DNA of 59,623 nt from an uncultured Oscillospiraceae bacterium (GCA_934481445.1 CAKSPC010000010.1:1-59623), one strand, 5' to 3'. Shown: positions 9,643 through 17,906, counted from the stretch's first letter. Notes: generated by a model not told the origin, from the letters alone. Program-made: numbers and translations.

Positions 9643-10581
9643 ATGGCTATAAATCAGTTTTCGACAGACAGCGGCTCCGAAAAGAGCGGCAAAAAGATAG
9701 GCTTCTGGATAGTTATCGGCATTATAGTTGTGTTGGTGCTGGTGGTTCTGTTCAACTGCTTTACGGTGGTGAACGAGGGCTTCATCGGCGTTAAGTATCA
9801 GTTCGGAAAGATCGTTGAGAGCAATATGTCCGCGGGACTTAACTTCCATGTCCCATTCGTTGAGGAAATAGAACAGGTGGACACCCGCGAGCAGATATAC
9901 TCCGTCCAGACCGACGCATACACCAGCGACACGCAGACCGTAGACAACCTCGGGCTGAAGCTTAATTATTACTACGACGGCACCAAGCTCCCCGAGATAA
10001 TACGCACTATAGGCATAAGCAACGTTGAAACAAAGCTGCTGGTGCCGAACGTAGCGAAGATATCCAAGGATGAGATAGGCAAGGTAAAGGCGGAGGATCT
10101 CGTACAGAACCGTTCGGATGTTCAGAACGCCATCTACCAGTCCCTCAAGAGTACTCTCGAGCCGCAGGGCATAATTGTTACTGCGTTTGCCATCGAAAAC
10201 CTCGCGTTTGAGGACGCGTTCGAGCAGTCCATTCAGGCGAAGGTCATCGCCGCACAGGACGCGCTGAAAATGCAGAACAAGACCGTCGAAAAGGAAGAGG
10301 AAGCAAGGCAGCAGGTAATCGCCGCGCAGGCGGAGGCTGACTCCCAGAAAATAAAGGCTGACGCCGAGGCTTACGCCATCAGGGCGGTGCAGGAGCAGCT
10401 TGAAAAGAGCCCGAACTACATTGAGTACCTCAAGGTTTCCAACTGGAACGGCGTTCTTCCGCAGGCGATAGGCACGGAGGTAAATCCGTTCATGGCCCTC
10501 GGCAGCACGGACTACACCACTTCCACAAGAAACACAACGGCGAACAACTATAACTCTGCGGCGGCAAACAGCGCGGAATAA
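9643..10581 (+). CDS. SPFH/Band 7 membrane-anchored protein
   Basis: A 312-aa prohibitin/stomatin-like protein. One N-terminal membrane anchor (about residues 19-41) is followed by an SPFH domain that starts VVNEGFIGVKYQFGKIVES. A charged, Ala/Glu/Gln-rich coiled coil follows (about 205-260, EEEARQQVIAAQAEADSQK), then a low-complexity Ser/Thr/Asn tail. Such proteins assemble oligomeric membrane microdomain scaffolds and often help membrane proteases or cell-wall enzymes. No protease partner is adjacent. The start has AAGGAG upstream. The gap 9426-9642 holds only hairpins. Confidence 0.88.
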   Translation: MAINQFSTDSGSEKSGKKIGFWIVIGIIVVLVLVVLFNCFTVVNEGFIGVKYQFGKIVESNMSAGLNFHVPFVEEIEQVDTREQIYSVQTDAYTSDTQTVDNLGLKLNYYYDGTKLPEIIRTIGISNVETKLLVPNVAKISKDEIGKVKAEDLVQNRSDVQNAIYQSLKSTLEPQGIIVTAFAIENLAFEDAFEQSIQAKVIAAQDALKMQNKTVEKEEEARQQVIAAQAEADSQKIKADAEAYAIRAVQEQLEKSPNYIEYLKVSNWNGVLPQAIGTEVNPFMALGSTDYTTSTRNTTANNYNSAAANSAE

Positions 10582-10604
10582 TTCACGATAAACTCATTGC
10601 TTTT

Positions 10605-10629
10605 GGGGGGAGAACAGTGTTTTCCCCCC
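10605..10629 (+). terminator. GC-rich hairpin between SPFH and pcrA genes
   Basis: Six G (10605-10610) pair with six C (10624-10629), and an inner GAAC/GTTT segment extends the stem to about 11 bp with a 3-nt loop. There is no T tract, so it could be a weak terminator or a remnant of the similar G6-AAAAC...GTTTT-C6 hairpins in the composite repeats at 44.7 and 54.2 kb. Confidence 0.4.
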
Positions 10630-10656
10630 GTAAGCAGTCTTTAAGGAAGGTAATTT

Positions 10657-13008
10657 ATGAGCTACACTGAACTTAAAAAGCAGGCGCTTGAAAGCTTTTT
10701 CTCGCGCATGAACGATATGCAGCGCAAGGCGGTTTTCAAGGTAAAGGGTTCCGTGCTCATCATCGCAGGCGCGGGCAGCGGCAAGACGACTGTCCTCGTC
10801 AACCGCATCGCGAATATGATGAAATTCGGCAACGCATACCACGACACCGAGGAGCGCGGACTTTCCGCCGAGGACGAGCGTTTCCTCGCGGAATTTCCGT
10901 CGATGGAAAAGAACGCCGAGAATGCGCAGCGCCTTGCGGATATCATAGCCGTTGAGCCTGTGAGTCCGTGGAATATCCTCGCCATAACCTTTACAAATAA
11001 GGCGGCGGGGGAGTTGCGGGAAAGACTGGTTTCCATGATAGGCGAGGGAGCTGAGAAGATAAACGCTTCCACGTTCCATTCCGCCTGCGTGAAGATACTC
11101 CACCGCGAGATAGAGCACGTCGGCTATAAATCCGGCTTCACCATTTACGACGATGATGACGCCAAGCGCGTTATCAAGGAAGCGATGAAAAAGCTGGACA
11201 TCGACGAAAAGGTCATGAACCCGAAGATGTTCAAGAATGCAATTTCCCGCTGCAAGGACAAGATGATGTCCCCGCAGGAATACGCCGTAAACGCCCACGA
11301 ATCCGCAGAAATAACCGCAATAAAGACCGCGCAGGTCTATGCGGAGTATCAGGCGAGCCTTAAAGCCGCGAATGCGCTGGATTTCGACGATATAATCTAC
11401 CTTACCGTTAAGCTTTTCGAGGATAACCCCGAGGTGCTGGAGCATTACAGAAACCTTTACAAGTACATCATGGTGGACGAGTATCAGGACACCAACGTTG
11501 CACAGTACCGTCTTGTTTCCCTGCTTGCGGGGAACAGCGGAAACCTCTGCGTTGTCGGCGACGACGACCAGTCGATATACCGCTTCCGCGGCGCGACGAT
11601 AGAAAACATCCTCGATTTCGAGAAGCAGTATAAGGACTGCGCCGTTATAAGGCTGGAGCAGAATTACCGCTCCACCGAAACCATCCTCGAAGCCGCAAAC
11701 GCCGTCATAAAGAACAACAGTCGCCGCAAGGACAAGCACCTCTGGAGCGACCTCGGCGAGGGCGACAAAATTCAGATAAACCTCTACCCCAGCGAAGCAA
11801 TGGAGGCAAAAGCGGTCGCGGACACCATTCTCGAGGGCGTCAAGGACGGAAAGAAATACTCGGATTTCGCGCTTCTGTACAGAAATAACGCGATTTCCCG
11901 CAGCTTTGAGAATGCGCTTGCCCGCTCGGGAATACCCTATAAAATCGTAGGCGGCCTGCGCTTCTACGACCGCAAGGAGATAAAGGACATCATGTCCTAT
12001 CTCTGCCTTATAAATAACCCGTATGATATGATACGCTTCCGCAGGATAATCAACGAGCCGAAGCGCGGCATCGGCGCGGCTACTGTGGATGAGATAGTAC
12101 GCATCGCGGAGGGACTGGGCATAAGCCCCATCGAGGTCTGCGCAAATGCGGCGGAGTACGAAACCCTCTCCCGCAAGACGAATGCGCTCCGCGCCGCGGC
12201 AAATCTTTTCGAGGAGCTGGACGAGCTTGCGGACAATGCCCGCCTTGACGAGCTTATCGAAGCCGTCGCGGTGAAGAGCGGATATATCCAGTCCCTCAAG
12301 GCGCTGGGCGAAGAGGGCGAGCCGAGGATAGACAACATAAACGAGCTGAAATCCAACGCGCTGCTCACTCTCGAGGAAAATCCCGAAGCTACTCTCCCCG
12401 ACTTCCTTGAGCAGGTGGCGCTGGTTTCCGACCTCGACAGCTACGACACGGACACCGACCGTGTATCCCTCATGACCATGCACAGCGCAAAGGGTCTTGA
12501 GTTTGACACGGTGTTCCTTGTTGCGGCGGAGGATAATATTTTCCCGAGCTACATGAGCCTTTACGACAATGCCGAGATGGAGGAGGAGCGCCGCCTTGCA
12601 TACGTTGCGATAACCCGCGCTAAGAAGCGCCTTTTCGTAACGCACACCGCGTACCGTATGCTGTACGGAAAGTCCTCCGCGAACAAGCTTTCGACATTCA
12701 TGCGGGAGATACCCGAAGAATTTGTCGAGAAGCACGGCGAGCGCCCGAAGTCCGTGGGCTTCTCCGGCGGAAAGCCCCCGAAGCGCAACTATCTTGCCGA
12801 GGAAACCGCAAAGAAACCCGTCACCGCAACGCCGCACGTCACCGGAGAGGTATTCGCGGCGGGTGACCGCGTGCGCCACAACGTATTCGGCGAGGGCACC
12901 GTCACCGAGGCAAAGCGAATGGGCAACGATACCATGCTCACCATCGCATTCGATACCGCGGGAAGCAAGAAGCTGATGGCAAACTTCGCGAAGATAACCA
13001 AGGCGTGA
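10657..13008 (+). CDS. pcrA: UvrD/PcrA-family ATP-dependent DNA helicase
   Basis: A 783-aa superfamily 1A 3'-5' helicase for repair and replication-fork maintenance. Visible motifs: Q-motif/Walker A region MNDMQRKAVFKVKG then AGAGSGKTTVLVNRI, motif Ia ILAITFTNKAAGELRER, Walker B VDEYQDTN, motif III VGDDDQSIYRFRGA, motif IV RLEQNYRST, and motif VI YVAITRAKKRLF. The C-terminal tail (GDRVRHNVFGEGTV) is the Tudor-like extension typical of Gram-positive PcrA. Length is slightly above the usual 720-750 aa. AAGGAAGG lies before the ATG. Downstream genes follow within a few bases and may be cotranscribed. Confidence 0.93.
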   Translation: MSYTELKKQALESFFSRMNDMQRKAVFKVKGSVLIIAGAGSGKTTVLVNRIANMMKFGNAYHDTEERGLSAEDERFLAEFPSMEKNAENAQRLADIIAVEPVSPWNILAITFTNKAAGELRERLVSMIGEGAEKINASTFHSACVKILHREIEHVGYKSGFTIYDDDDAKRVIKEAMKKLDIDEKVMNPKMFKNAISRCKDKMMSPQEYAVNAHESAEITAIKTAQVYAEYQASLKAANALDFDDIIYLTVKLFEDNPEVLEHYRNLYKYIMVDEYQDTNVAQYRLVSLLAGNSGNLCVVGDDDQSIYRFRGATIENILDFEKQYKDCAVIRLEQNYRSTETILEAANAVIKNNSRRKDKHLWSDLGEGDKIQINLYPSEAMEAKAVADTILEGVKDGKKYSDFALLYRNNAISRSFENALARSGIPYKIVGGLRFYDRKEIKDIMSYLCLINNPYDMIRFRRIINEPKRGIGAATVDEIVRIAEGLGISPIEVCANAAEYETLSRKTNALRAAANLFEELDELADNARLDELIEAVAVKSGYIQSLKALGEEGEPRIDNINELKSNALLTLEENPEATLPDFLEQVALVSDLDSYDTDTDRVSLMTMHSAKGLEFDTVFLVAAEDNIFPSYMSLYDNAEMEEERRLAYVAITRAKKRLFVTHTAYRMLYGKSSANKLSTFMREIPEEFVEKHGERPKSVGFSGGKPPKRNYLAEETAKKPVTATPHVTGEVFAAGDRVRHNVFGEGTVTEAKRMGNDTMLTIAFDTAGSKKLMANFAKITKA

Positions 13009-13010
13009 TC

Positions 13011-13286
13011 ATGGAAATAAACTGCAATATACGCGATAACGATCCCCTCCGCGGGAGCTTTAATTCGCTCACGCGGGAGGTTTTCGGGTTCGATTTTGAA
13101 TACACGCACCGCCTTGCGGCTTCATTCGGGGCGAAGCGCGCCGAGTACCGCTACACCCCCGCGGACATTGACGGGCTGACCTGCCCGGAGCACAAAGAGG
13201 ACGACACAACATTGTTCATCATGGGGGACGACCTTTCGCGCATAGAGCGCGGACGGCTGATGTTCCCCGAAATATCTCATGCATGA
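13011..13286 (+). CDS. Small protein with GNAT-like N-terminus, probably truncated or chimeric
   Basis: A 91-aa frame starting 2 bp after the pcrA stop. The first about 30 residues (NDPLRGSFNSLTREVFGFDF) resemble the start of a clostridial GNAT acetyltransferase family that normally continues with a Trp-Tyr-rich segment and an acetyl-CoA fold. Here it switches to an unrelated tail (YTHRLAASFGAKRAEYRYTP...) that I do not recognise, and no acetyl-CoA motif follows. It may be a deletion remnant or a genuine small protein. Its end lies 13 bp before the folA ATG, so it sits inside a compact operon. Confidence 0.45.
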   Translation: MEINCNIRDNDPLRGSFNSLTREVFGFDFEYTHRLAASFGAKRAEYRYTPADIDGLTCPEHKEDDTTLFIMGDDLSRIERGRLMFPEISHA

Positions 13287-13299
13287 AAGGAGCGGCATT

Positions 13300-13782
13300 A
13301 TGAAATTGATACTTGCTGCGGACAACGACTGGGCGATAGGAAGGGAAGGCGGCCTGCTGGCGCGCCTGCCCGAGGATATGAAATTTTTCCGCGAAACCAC
13401 CACCGGCCACGCGGTGGTCATGGGGCGCAAAACATGGGAGAGCTTCCCGAAGCGTCCGCTTCCCGACAGGGAGAATTTTGTGCTTTCCCGCACGCTGAAG
13501 CAGGCGGACGGGGCGAAGGTTTTCGGCTCCGTGGAGGAATTTCTTGAGTTTGCGAAGGATTACGACGGGGAAATATATGTAATCGGCGGCGGCGACGTTT
13601 ATAAGCAGCTTCTTCCGTACTGCGACACCGCCCTCATCACCCGCGTTTACGAATGCTTCGGCGGGGATACATTCTTCACCGACATCGACGCGCTGCCCGG
13701 GTGGGAGATAGCCGAAACATCCCCTGTCATCAAGACGGACTGCTATAACATACGCTTCTTCAAATATGTAAGAAAGGCGTGA
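13300..13782 (+). CDS. folA: Dihydrofolate reductase
   Basis: A 160-aa enzyme that reduces dihydrofolate to tetrahydrofolate with NADPH. Typical features: MKLILAADNDWAIGREGGL at the N-terminus, the substrate Asp/Glu region (PEDMKFFRETT), the NADPH loop VVMGRKTWES, and YVIGGGDVYKQLLPY. AAAGGAG before 13300 supports this ATG rather than the in-frame codon 21 bp upstream. It lies in a tight run with pcrA and two small conserved genes. Confidence 0.94.
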   Translation: MKLILAADNDWAIGREGGLLARLPEDMKFFRETTTGHAVVMGRKTWESFPKRPLPDRENFVLSRTLKQADGAKVFGSVEEFLEFAKDYDGEIYVIGGGDVYKQLLPYCDTALITRVYECFGGDTFFTDIDALPGWEIAETSPVIKTDCYNIRFFKYVRKA

Positions 13783-13783
13783 T

Positions 13784-14152
13784 ATGACACGGGAGGATTT
13801 TCTTGAATTCTGCCGCACCATAGGCGGCGCGGAGGCGGATCAGCCTTTCGGGGAGGATTTTTCGTCGTGGGTAGTGCGGCACGAAAATAACAGAAAGTGG
13901 TTCGCGCTGCTGATGGAGCATGACGGAAAGGATATCGTGAACCTCAAATGCGACCCGCAGGAGGCGGACTTTCTGCGCAGCGTTTTCAAGGGGGTAGTTC
14001 CCGCGTATCACATGAACAAAACGCACTGGAACACGGTCTATCTCGAGTCGGACGTCCCCGACGAGGAGATACGCCGCATGGTGATGAGCAGTTTTCATCT
14101 TACGGAGAAGAAAACGCGGCGGAAGCCGCAGGCAAATACCGAGGAGAAATAA
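13784..14152 (+). CDS. MmcQ/YjbR-family protein
   Basis: A 122-aa MmcQ/YjbR (CyaY-like fold) protein. Diagnostic segments are EDFLEFCRTIGGAEADQPFG, LKCDPQEADFLRS and HMNKTHWNTVYLES followed by VPDEEIRRMVMSSFHL. The family is abundant in Firmicutes, often described as DNA-binding-like, and has no firm biochemical role. It starts 1 bp after the folA stop and ends 1 bp before the DUF2461 gene, indicating cotranscription. Confidence 0.85.
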   Translation: MTREDFLEFCRTIGGAEADQPFGEDFSSWVVRHENNRKWFALLMEHDGKDIVNLKCDPQEADFLRSVFKGVVPAYHMNKTHWNTVYLESDVPDEEIRRMVMSSFHLTEKKTRRKPQANTEEK

Positions 14153-14153
14153 A

Positions 14154-14837
14154 ATGGCATTTTCACAGCAGACGATAGATTTCCTTTTTGAAAACAGGCT
14201 GCATGACAGCAAGCCGTGGTTCGCGGAGCACAAGGGGGATTACACCCGTTTTGTCGTCGAGCCGTTCACGGATATCGTGAATGCGCTGGCGCCGACTATG
14301 GCGAAGATAGACCCAGAAATAATCTGCGACCCGAAAAAGCTTTCGCGGATATACCGCGACGCTCGGTATGCAAGGGATTCGGTTTTCCGCGACGAGATGT
14401 GGTATACTTTCGCAAGGAAGCGCCCCGACGCGTATGTCGGCCACCCGGGATTTTACTTTGCGGTGGGCGTCAACGGCATGAGCTACGGCTGCGGGTATTA
14501 CTGCGCGGACAGCGCCGTAAAGGAAGCGGTGCGGGGGATGATACTTGCGGACGACGAAAGCTTCAAAAAGGCGTTTTCGGCTTTCAGAAAGCAGAAAAAA
14601 TTCGCGTTCTACGGCGAGATGTACAAAAAGAATAAGTTCCCCGATCAGCCGCCGGAGAAGCGCGAGTGGCTCAACCGAAAGGAATTTGGGGTGAGCTGTT
14701 TCAGCAACGACCCCTCGGTTATGTTTTCGGAGGGGCTTGCGGATGCCGTTGCGGAGGATTTTCTGAAAATAAAGCCGCTTTATGATTTTTATGTAAAGGC
14801 GGAGCAGATCGCCGTTGAGATGAAAATGATGAAGTGA
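14154..14837 (+). CDS. DUF2461 (TIGR02453) family protein
   Basis: A 227-aa protein of the DUF2461 family, widespread and uncharacterised. Recognisable blocks are FLFENRLHDSKPWFAEHKGDY, the SRIYRDARYARDSVFRDEMW segment, and GHPGFYFAVGVNGMSYGCGY. It is full length and is the last gene of the run starting with pcrA. No catalytic residues can be assigned. Confidence 0.82.
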   Translation: MAFSQQTIDFLFENRLHDSKPWFAEHKGDYTRFVVEPFTDIVNALAPTMAKIDPEIICDPKKLSRIYRDARYARDSVFRDEMWYTFARKRPDAYVGHPGFYFAVGVNGMSYGCGYYCADSAVKEAVRGMILADDESFKKAFSAFRKQKKFAFYGEMYKKNKFPDQPPEKREWLNRKEFGVSCFSNDPSVMFSEGLADAVAEDFLKIKPLYDFYVKAEQIAVEMKMMK

Positions 14838-14894
14838 GCGGCGTTTTATATGCAATTATTACATTTTATATTGTTTTCTCTTCTGTAAATAATA

Positions 14895-14924
14895 ATGCTG
14901 CGCGGATGATATTCTGCGCAGTAT
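14895..14924 (+). terminator. Hairpin between DUF2461 gene and secreted-protein gene
   Basis: ATGCTGCGC (14895-14903) pairs with GCGCAGTAT (14916-14924) over 9 bp with one G-U, followed by a T-rich stretch (14931-14935). It can end the upstream operon; it sits only about 15 bp before the next ribosome site, so it may also act as leader structure. Confidence 0.5.
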
Positions 14925-14950
14925 CTTCATTTTTATAAGGAGAATATGAT

Positions 14951-15370
14951 ATGAAATTAAATATTTCTTCGATAGCTGCGGCTGCATTCTGCGCGGCGGC
15001 AATATCTTCCTGTGCTTTTGCGCAGAACGCAGGCGGAGCGGTCGGCGGAGTTGTGAACGCGGGAGAGGACATCGTAAACGGCGTAGTAGGCGCGGGCGAG
15101 GACATCATCAACGGCGTTACAGGAAACGAAACCAACAACGCAGGCGATAACGGCACGACAGGCGGCACCAACGGCACAAACAGCACCGTAAGCGGCAACG
15201 CCGGCGCCGATAACAACGGCGCAACAGGCGCGGGCACGAACGGAACAACAGGTACGACAGGCACCACGACCGCCAACCCCGCAACGGGCGTTTCCACAGG
15301 ATTTGCGGCGCTCGCTTCGGTAATTGCGGCGGGCGGAGTTACCGCGGCGACCGTAAGGCGCAGGGATTAA
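14951..15370 (+). CDS. Small secreted Gly/Thr/Asn-rich protein with sortase-like tail
   Basis: A 139-aa protein with a Sec signal (hydrophobic core to about residue 24, cleavage near CAFA-QN). The central region is low in complexity, rich in Gly, Asn and Thr, and starts with two near-repeats (VNAGEDIVNGV, VGAGEDIINGV). The C-terminus has NPATG, a hydrophobic segment and RRRD, the layout of an LPXTG-like cell-wall sorting signal with a non-canonical motif. No enzyme domain is visible. An AAGGAG site precedes the ATG. Export and surface attachment are inferred; function is unknown. Confidence 0.7.
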   Translation: MKLNISSIAAAAFCAAAISSCAFAQNAGGAVGGVVNAGEDIVNGVVGAGEDIINGVTGNETNNAGDNGTTGGTNGTNSTVSGNAGADNNGATGAGTNGTTGTTGTTTANPATGVSTGFAALASVIAAGGVTAATVRRRD

Positions 15371-15403
15371 CAGCACATCGGTTAAGTAATTTAAGTAATA
15401 TAG

Positions 15404-15432
15404 GCGCTCCCGCAGTTTACGGGGGCGCTTTT
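15404..15432 (+). terminator. Rho-independent terminator after the 14951 gene
   Basis: GCGCTCCCG (15404-15412) pairs with CGGGGGCGC (15420-15428) over 9 bp including one G-U, followed by TTTT. Confidence 0.75.
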
Positions 15433-15491
15433 ATGTGTATTGTTTAGACAAAGTCACAAAAAGCTGATGTAATTTGTGTGTAAAATGACAC

Positions 15492-15520
15492 TTGCAATTT
15501 TGGCATGAATATAGTAAAAT
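15492..15520 (+). promoter_or_regulatory. Sigma-A promoter for the acidic-repeat surface protein
   Basis: TTGCAA (15492-15497), 17-bp spacer, TAAAAT (15515-15520), about 50 bp before a strong AAGGAGGA ribosome site. Confidence 0.65.
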
Positions 15521-15578
15521 AAATCATGAGGATTTAGTGTTTGCTATCCCATTTATATTTTAAGGAGGATTTTTTCTT

Positions 15579-16451
15579 ATGAAGTTAAGAAAGATTTTAA
15601 GCGCAGCTACTGCTGCTGCTGTTGCCGTAACTGCTGCTGCGGTTACATCCGTTGCTTCTTTCGCTGAACTGGGCGAAGGCTTTGACGCTAGCAGCGGTCA
15701 CTTCATCTGCCTCGTTTCCAACGACTCCAATGTTCCTGTTCTCAAGAACAGCGCCCTCGCTGGCGACATCAAGACTGTTTCCCTGACAGTTAAGACAAAG
15801 GACAAGGATTTCGAGTCTGCTGTTACTGACGGTACTGTTTGGTACGGCGGCGGCTTCGGTGTAAACAGCTCTTCCACAGGCTGGAAGCAGCTCGCTGAAT
15901 GGTCTATCCAGGACGGCGTTAAGGACCTCACACTGGTTCCCACCGATACAAGATATGAGTACAAGCTTACATACACAAGCGATTCCGCTATCGTAACCGC
16001 TAACGAAGAGTACTGCTTCTTCTGGTTCCAGGATTGGACCAACGGCGCTACATTCGACATCGCTAACATCGAGCTGCTGAACGCTGACGGCGTTGACATC
16101 AGAACACTGGACGCTGAGGCTCCTGCTGCTGATGACACTGCTGACGACGATGCAGACGTAGCTGATGATGACGCTGACGTAGCTGACGATGATGCAGACG
16201 TAGCTGACGACGATGCAGACGTAGCTGATGATGACGCTGACGTAGCTGACGATGATGCAGATGTAGCTGATGATGACGCTGATGCAGACGACGCTGCTGA
16301 TGTTGATGACGGTGCCGCTGATGAAGACGGCGCTGCTGCTCCCGCAGGCGATAAGGCTAGCCCTGACACAGGCGTTGCCGGTGTTGCTGCTGTTGCCGGT
16401 GTAGCTGCTCTGGCTGGCGCTGCTGTTGTAGTAGCTCGCAAGAGAAAGTAA
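15579..16451 (+). CDS. Surface protein with acidic DDDADVA repeats and sortase-like tail
   Basis: A 290-aa exported protein. A signal peptide (to about residue 29, ending SFA-EL) precedes a roughly 150-residue beta-rich domain with aromatic patches (VWYGGGFGVNSSSTGWKQL, CFFWFQDWTNGATFD) that looks like a carbohydrate-binding module; this is an inference from composition only. Six perfect DDDADVA units and one variant follow. The end is SPDTG, a hydrophobic helix and ARKRK, an LPXTG-like anchor. Codon choice (GCT, GTT) differs from the GC-ending codons of neighbours and suggests high expression. It has its own promoter and terminator. Confidence 0.75.
   Translation: MKLRKILSAATAAAVAVTAAAVTSVASFAELGEGFDASSGHFICLVSNDSNVPVLKNSALAGDIKTVSLTVKTKDKDFESAVTDGTVWYGGGFGVNSSSTGWKQLAEWSIQDGVKDLTLVPTDTRYEYKLTYTSDSAIVTANEEYCFFWFQDWTNGATFDIANIELLNADGVDIRTLDAEAPAADDTADDDADVADDDADVADDDADVADDDADVADDDADVADDDADVADDDADADDAADVDDGAADEDGAAAPAGDKASPDTGVAGVAAVAGVAALAGAAVVVARKRK
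16140..16286 (+). repeat. In-gene 21-bp tandem repeat with 63-bp higher-order unit
   Basis: Seven 21-bp units encode ADDDADV (the last ends in Ala). Units 1-3 (16140-16202) and 4-6 (16203-16265) are identical over 62 of 63 bases, showing a recent triple-unit duplication. Confidence 0.9.
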
Positions 16452-16489
16452 TTTGGTAAAAGGCAGATAGCTTAACACTAAACGAAAGG

Positions 16490-16519
16490 CACCCCCGAAT
16501 TTATCGGGGGTGTTTTTTT
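16490..16519 (+). terminator. Strong Rho-independent terminator
   Basis: CACCCCCGA (16490-16498) pairs perfectly with TCGGGGGTG (16504-16512), loop ATTTA, then seven T. It ends the acidic-repeat gene. Confidence 0.92.
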
Positions 16520-16552
16520 GTTAAAAATTCAATAATTATTATCAATACTATA

Positions 16553-16581
16553 TTGACAAAAGGATAAAAATATGATACAAT
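16553..16581 (+). promoter_or_regulatory. Sigma-A promoter of fprA
   Basis: TTGACA (16553-16558), 17-bp spacer, TACAAT (16576-16581). Confidence 0.8.
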
Positions 16582-16607
16582 AATAAAAAATAAACGGAGG
16601 CATGATC

Positions 16608-17756
16608 ATGGAAATTACAAACGACATAAAATATATCGGCGTTACCGACAGCAAGATCGACCTTTTTGAGGGGCAGTACCGCGTGCCGAACGGCATGACG
16701 TACAATTCCTACGTTATCGTTGACGAAAAGACCGCGGTGATGGATACCGTTGACGCGGGATTTACCGGGGAGTGGCTGAATAATCTCGAAAGCGCCCTCA
16801 GCGGCAGAAAGCCCGATTACCTTGTGGTTCAGCACATGGAACCCGACCACTCCGCGAATATCGCGGTTTTTGCGGAGCGCTATCCCGAGGCGAAGATCGC
16901 CGCATCCGCAAAGGCTTTCGTGATGATGAAGCAGTTTTTCGGCACGGACTATGCGGACAGGCAGGTAGTCCTCGCAGAGGGCTCGAAGCTTGAACTGGGC
17001 GCGCACACGCTGAATTTCATAACTGCGCCGATGGTGCACTGGCCCGAGGTAATTATGACGTATGATTCCAAGGACAAGGTGCTTTTCACCGCGGACGGAT
17101 TCGGAAGATTCGGTGCGGCGGATGACAGCGCATGGGCGGATGAAGCTCGCAGATATTACATCGGCATTGTCGGGAAATACGGCGCGCAGGTGCAGGCTGT
17201 GCTGAAAAAGGCGGCTGCACTTGATATCGCGGCAATATGCCCGCTGCACGGTCCCGTGCTCAGGGATAACCTCGCATATTACATCGGACTGTACGATACA
17301 TGGTCGTCCTACCGCCCCGAGGAGGACGGCGTGCTCATCGCGTATTCCAGCGTTTACGGCAACACCGCCAAGGCGGCTCTGCTGCTGAAAGAGAAGCTGG
17401 AGGAAAAGGGTGCAAAGGTCGCAGTGGCTGACCTCGCGCGCAGCGATATGTCGGCGGTGACAGCGGACGCATTCCGTTACAGCAAGCTTGTTCTCGCGAC
17501 CCCGACCTACAACGCGGACGTATTCCCGCATATGAAGGAGTTTGTCAACCACCTTACCGAGCGCAATTTCCGCGCAAGAACGGTCGGCATGATTGAAAAC
17601 GGAAGCTGGGCGCCTATGGCGGCAAAGGTGATGAAGTCCATGCTGGAAAAGTGCCCCGATATCACCTATGCGGAGCCTGTCGTTTCGGTGAAGTCCGCGG
17701 TGAACGAGCAGAATATTGCGCAGATCGAGGCGCTGGCTGAGGAACTTTCTAAGTAA
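16608..17756 (+). CDS. fprA: FprA-family A-type flavoprotein (flavodiiron protein)
   Basis: A 382-aa flavodiiron protein that reduces oxygen or nitric oxide to harmless products in anaerobes. The N-terminal beta-lactamase-like domain (1-250) carries the diiron ligands: HMEPDH, the HWPE His, the TADGFG Asp and the LHGPV His, so the site looks complete. The C-terminal flavodoxin domain (about 255-382) has the FMN loop YSSVYGNTAKA. ATG at 16608 is favoured over 16602 because GGAGG (16596-16600) is 7 bp away. It is monocistronic between its own promoter and the terminator at 17878. No rubredoxin or NADH partner is adjacent. Confidence 0.93.
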   Translation: MEITNDIKYIGVTDSKIDLFEGQYRVPNGMTYNSYVIVDEKTAVMDTVDAGFTGEWLNNLESALSGRKPDYLVVQHMEPDHSANIAVFAERYPEAKIAASAKAFVMMKQFFGTDYADRQVVLAEGSKLELGAHTLNFITAPMVHWPEVIMTYDSKDKVLFTADGFGRFGAADDSAWADEARRYYIGIVGKYGAQVQAVLKKAAALDIAAICPLHGPVLRDNLAYYIGLYDTWSSYRPEEDGVLIAYSSVYGNTAKAALLLKEKLEEKGAKVAVADLARSDMSAVTADAFRYSKLVLATPTYNADVFPHMKEFVNHLTERNFRARTVGMIENGSWAPMAAKVMKSMLEKCPDITYAEPVVSVKSAVNEQNIAQIEALAEELSK

Positions 17757-17760
17757 AAAC

Positions 17761-17861
17761 GGCTGCCGATAAAGGCACATCTGCGTTGTCATCGGCTATT
17801 CGGCAGGCACAAAGCCTAGCCGAATAACCGCTTCCTAGCATCTGCACCTTTCTCGGCAGCC
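17761..17861. other. Structured 101-nt non-coding element
   Basis: An outer stem of 15 bp with one mismatch joins 17761-17775 to 17847-17861. Inside it, CGGCTATTCGGC (17793-17804) pairs with GCCGAATAACCG (17819-17830), and AGGC/GCCT closes a 5-nt ACAAA loop. It lies between the fprA stop and its terminator, so it would be in the fprA 3' UTR, or it could be an inserted repeat. Confidence 0.55.
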
Positions 17862-17877
17862 TGGAACAGGTATTTAT

Positions 17878-17906
17878 GTCCCCGCTTCGGTGGGGACTTT
17901 TGTTTT
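17878..17906 (+). terminator. Rho-independent terminator with UUCG loop
   Basis: GTCCCCGC (17878-17885) and GTGGGGAC (17890-17897) form an 8-bp stem capped by TTCG, followed by TTTTGTTTT. Confidence 0.88.

Noticed and set aside
10594..12879. A 761-codon open frame on the minus strand opposite pcrA
   Set aside because: It is a mirror frame caused by GC-rich codon bias; the plus-strand helicase has all motifs and a ribosome site, the minus frame has none.
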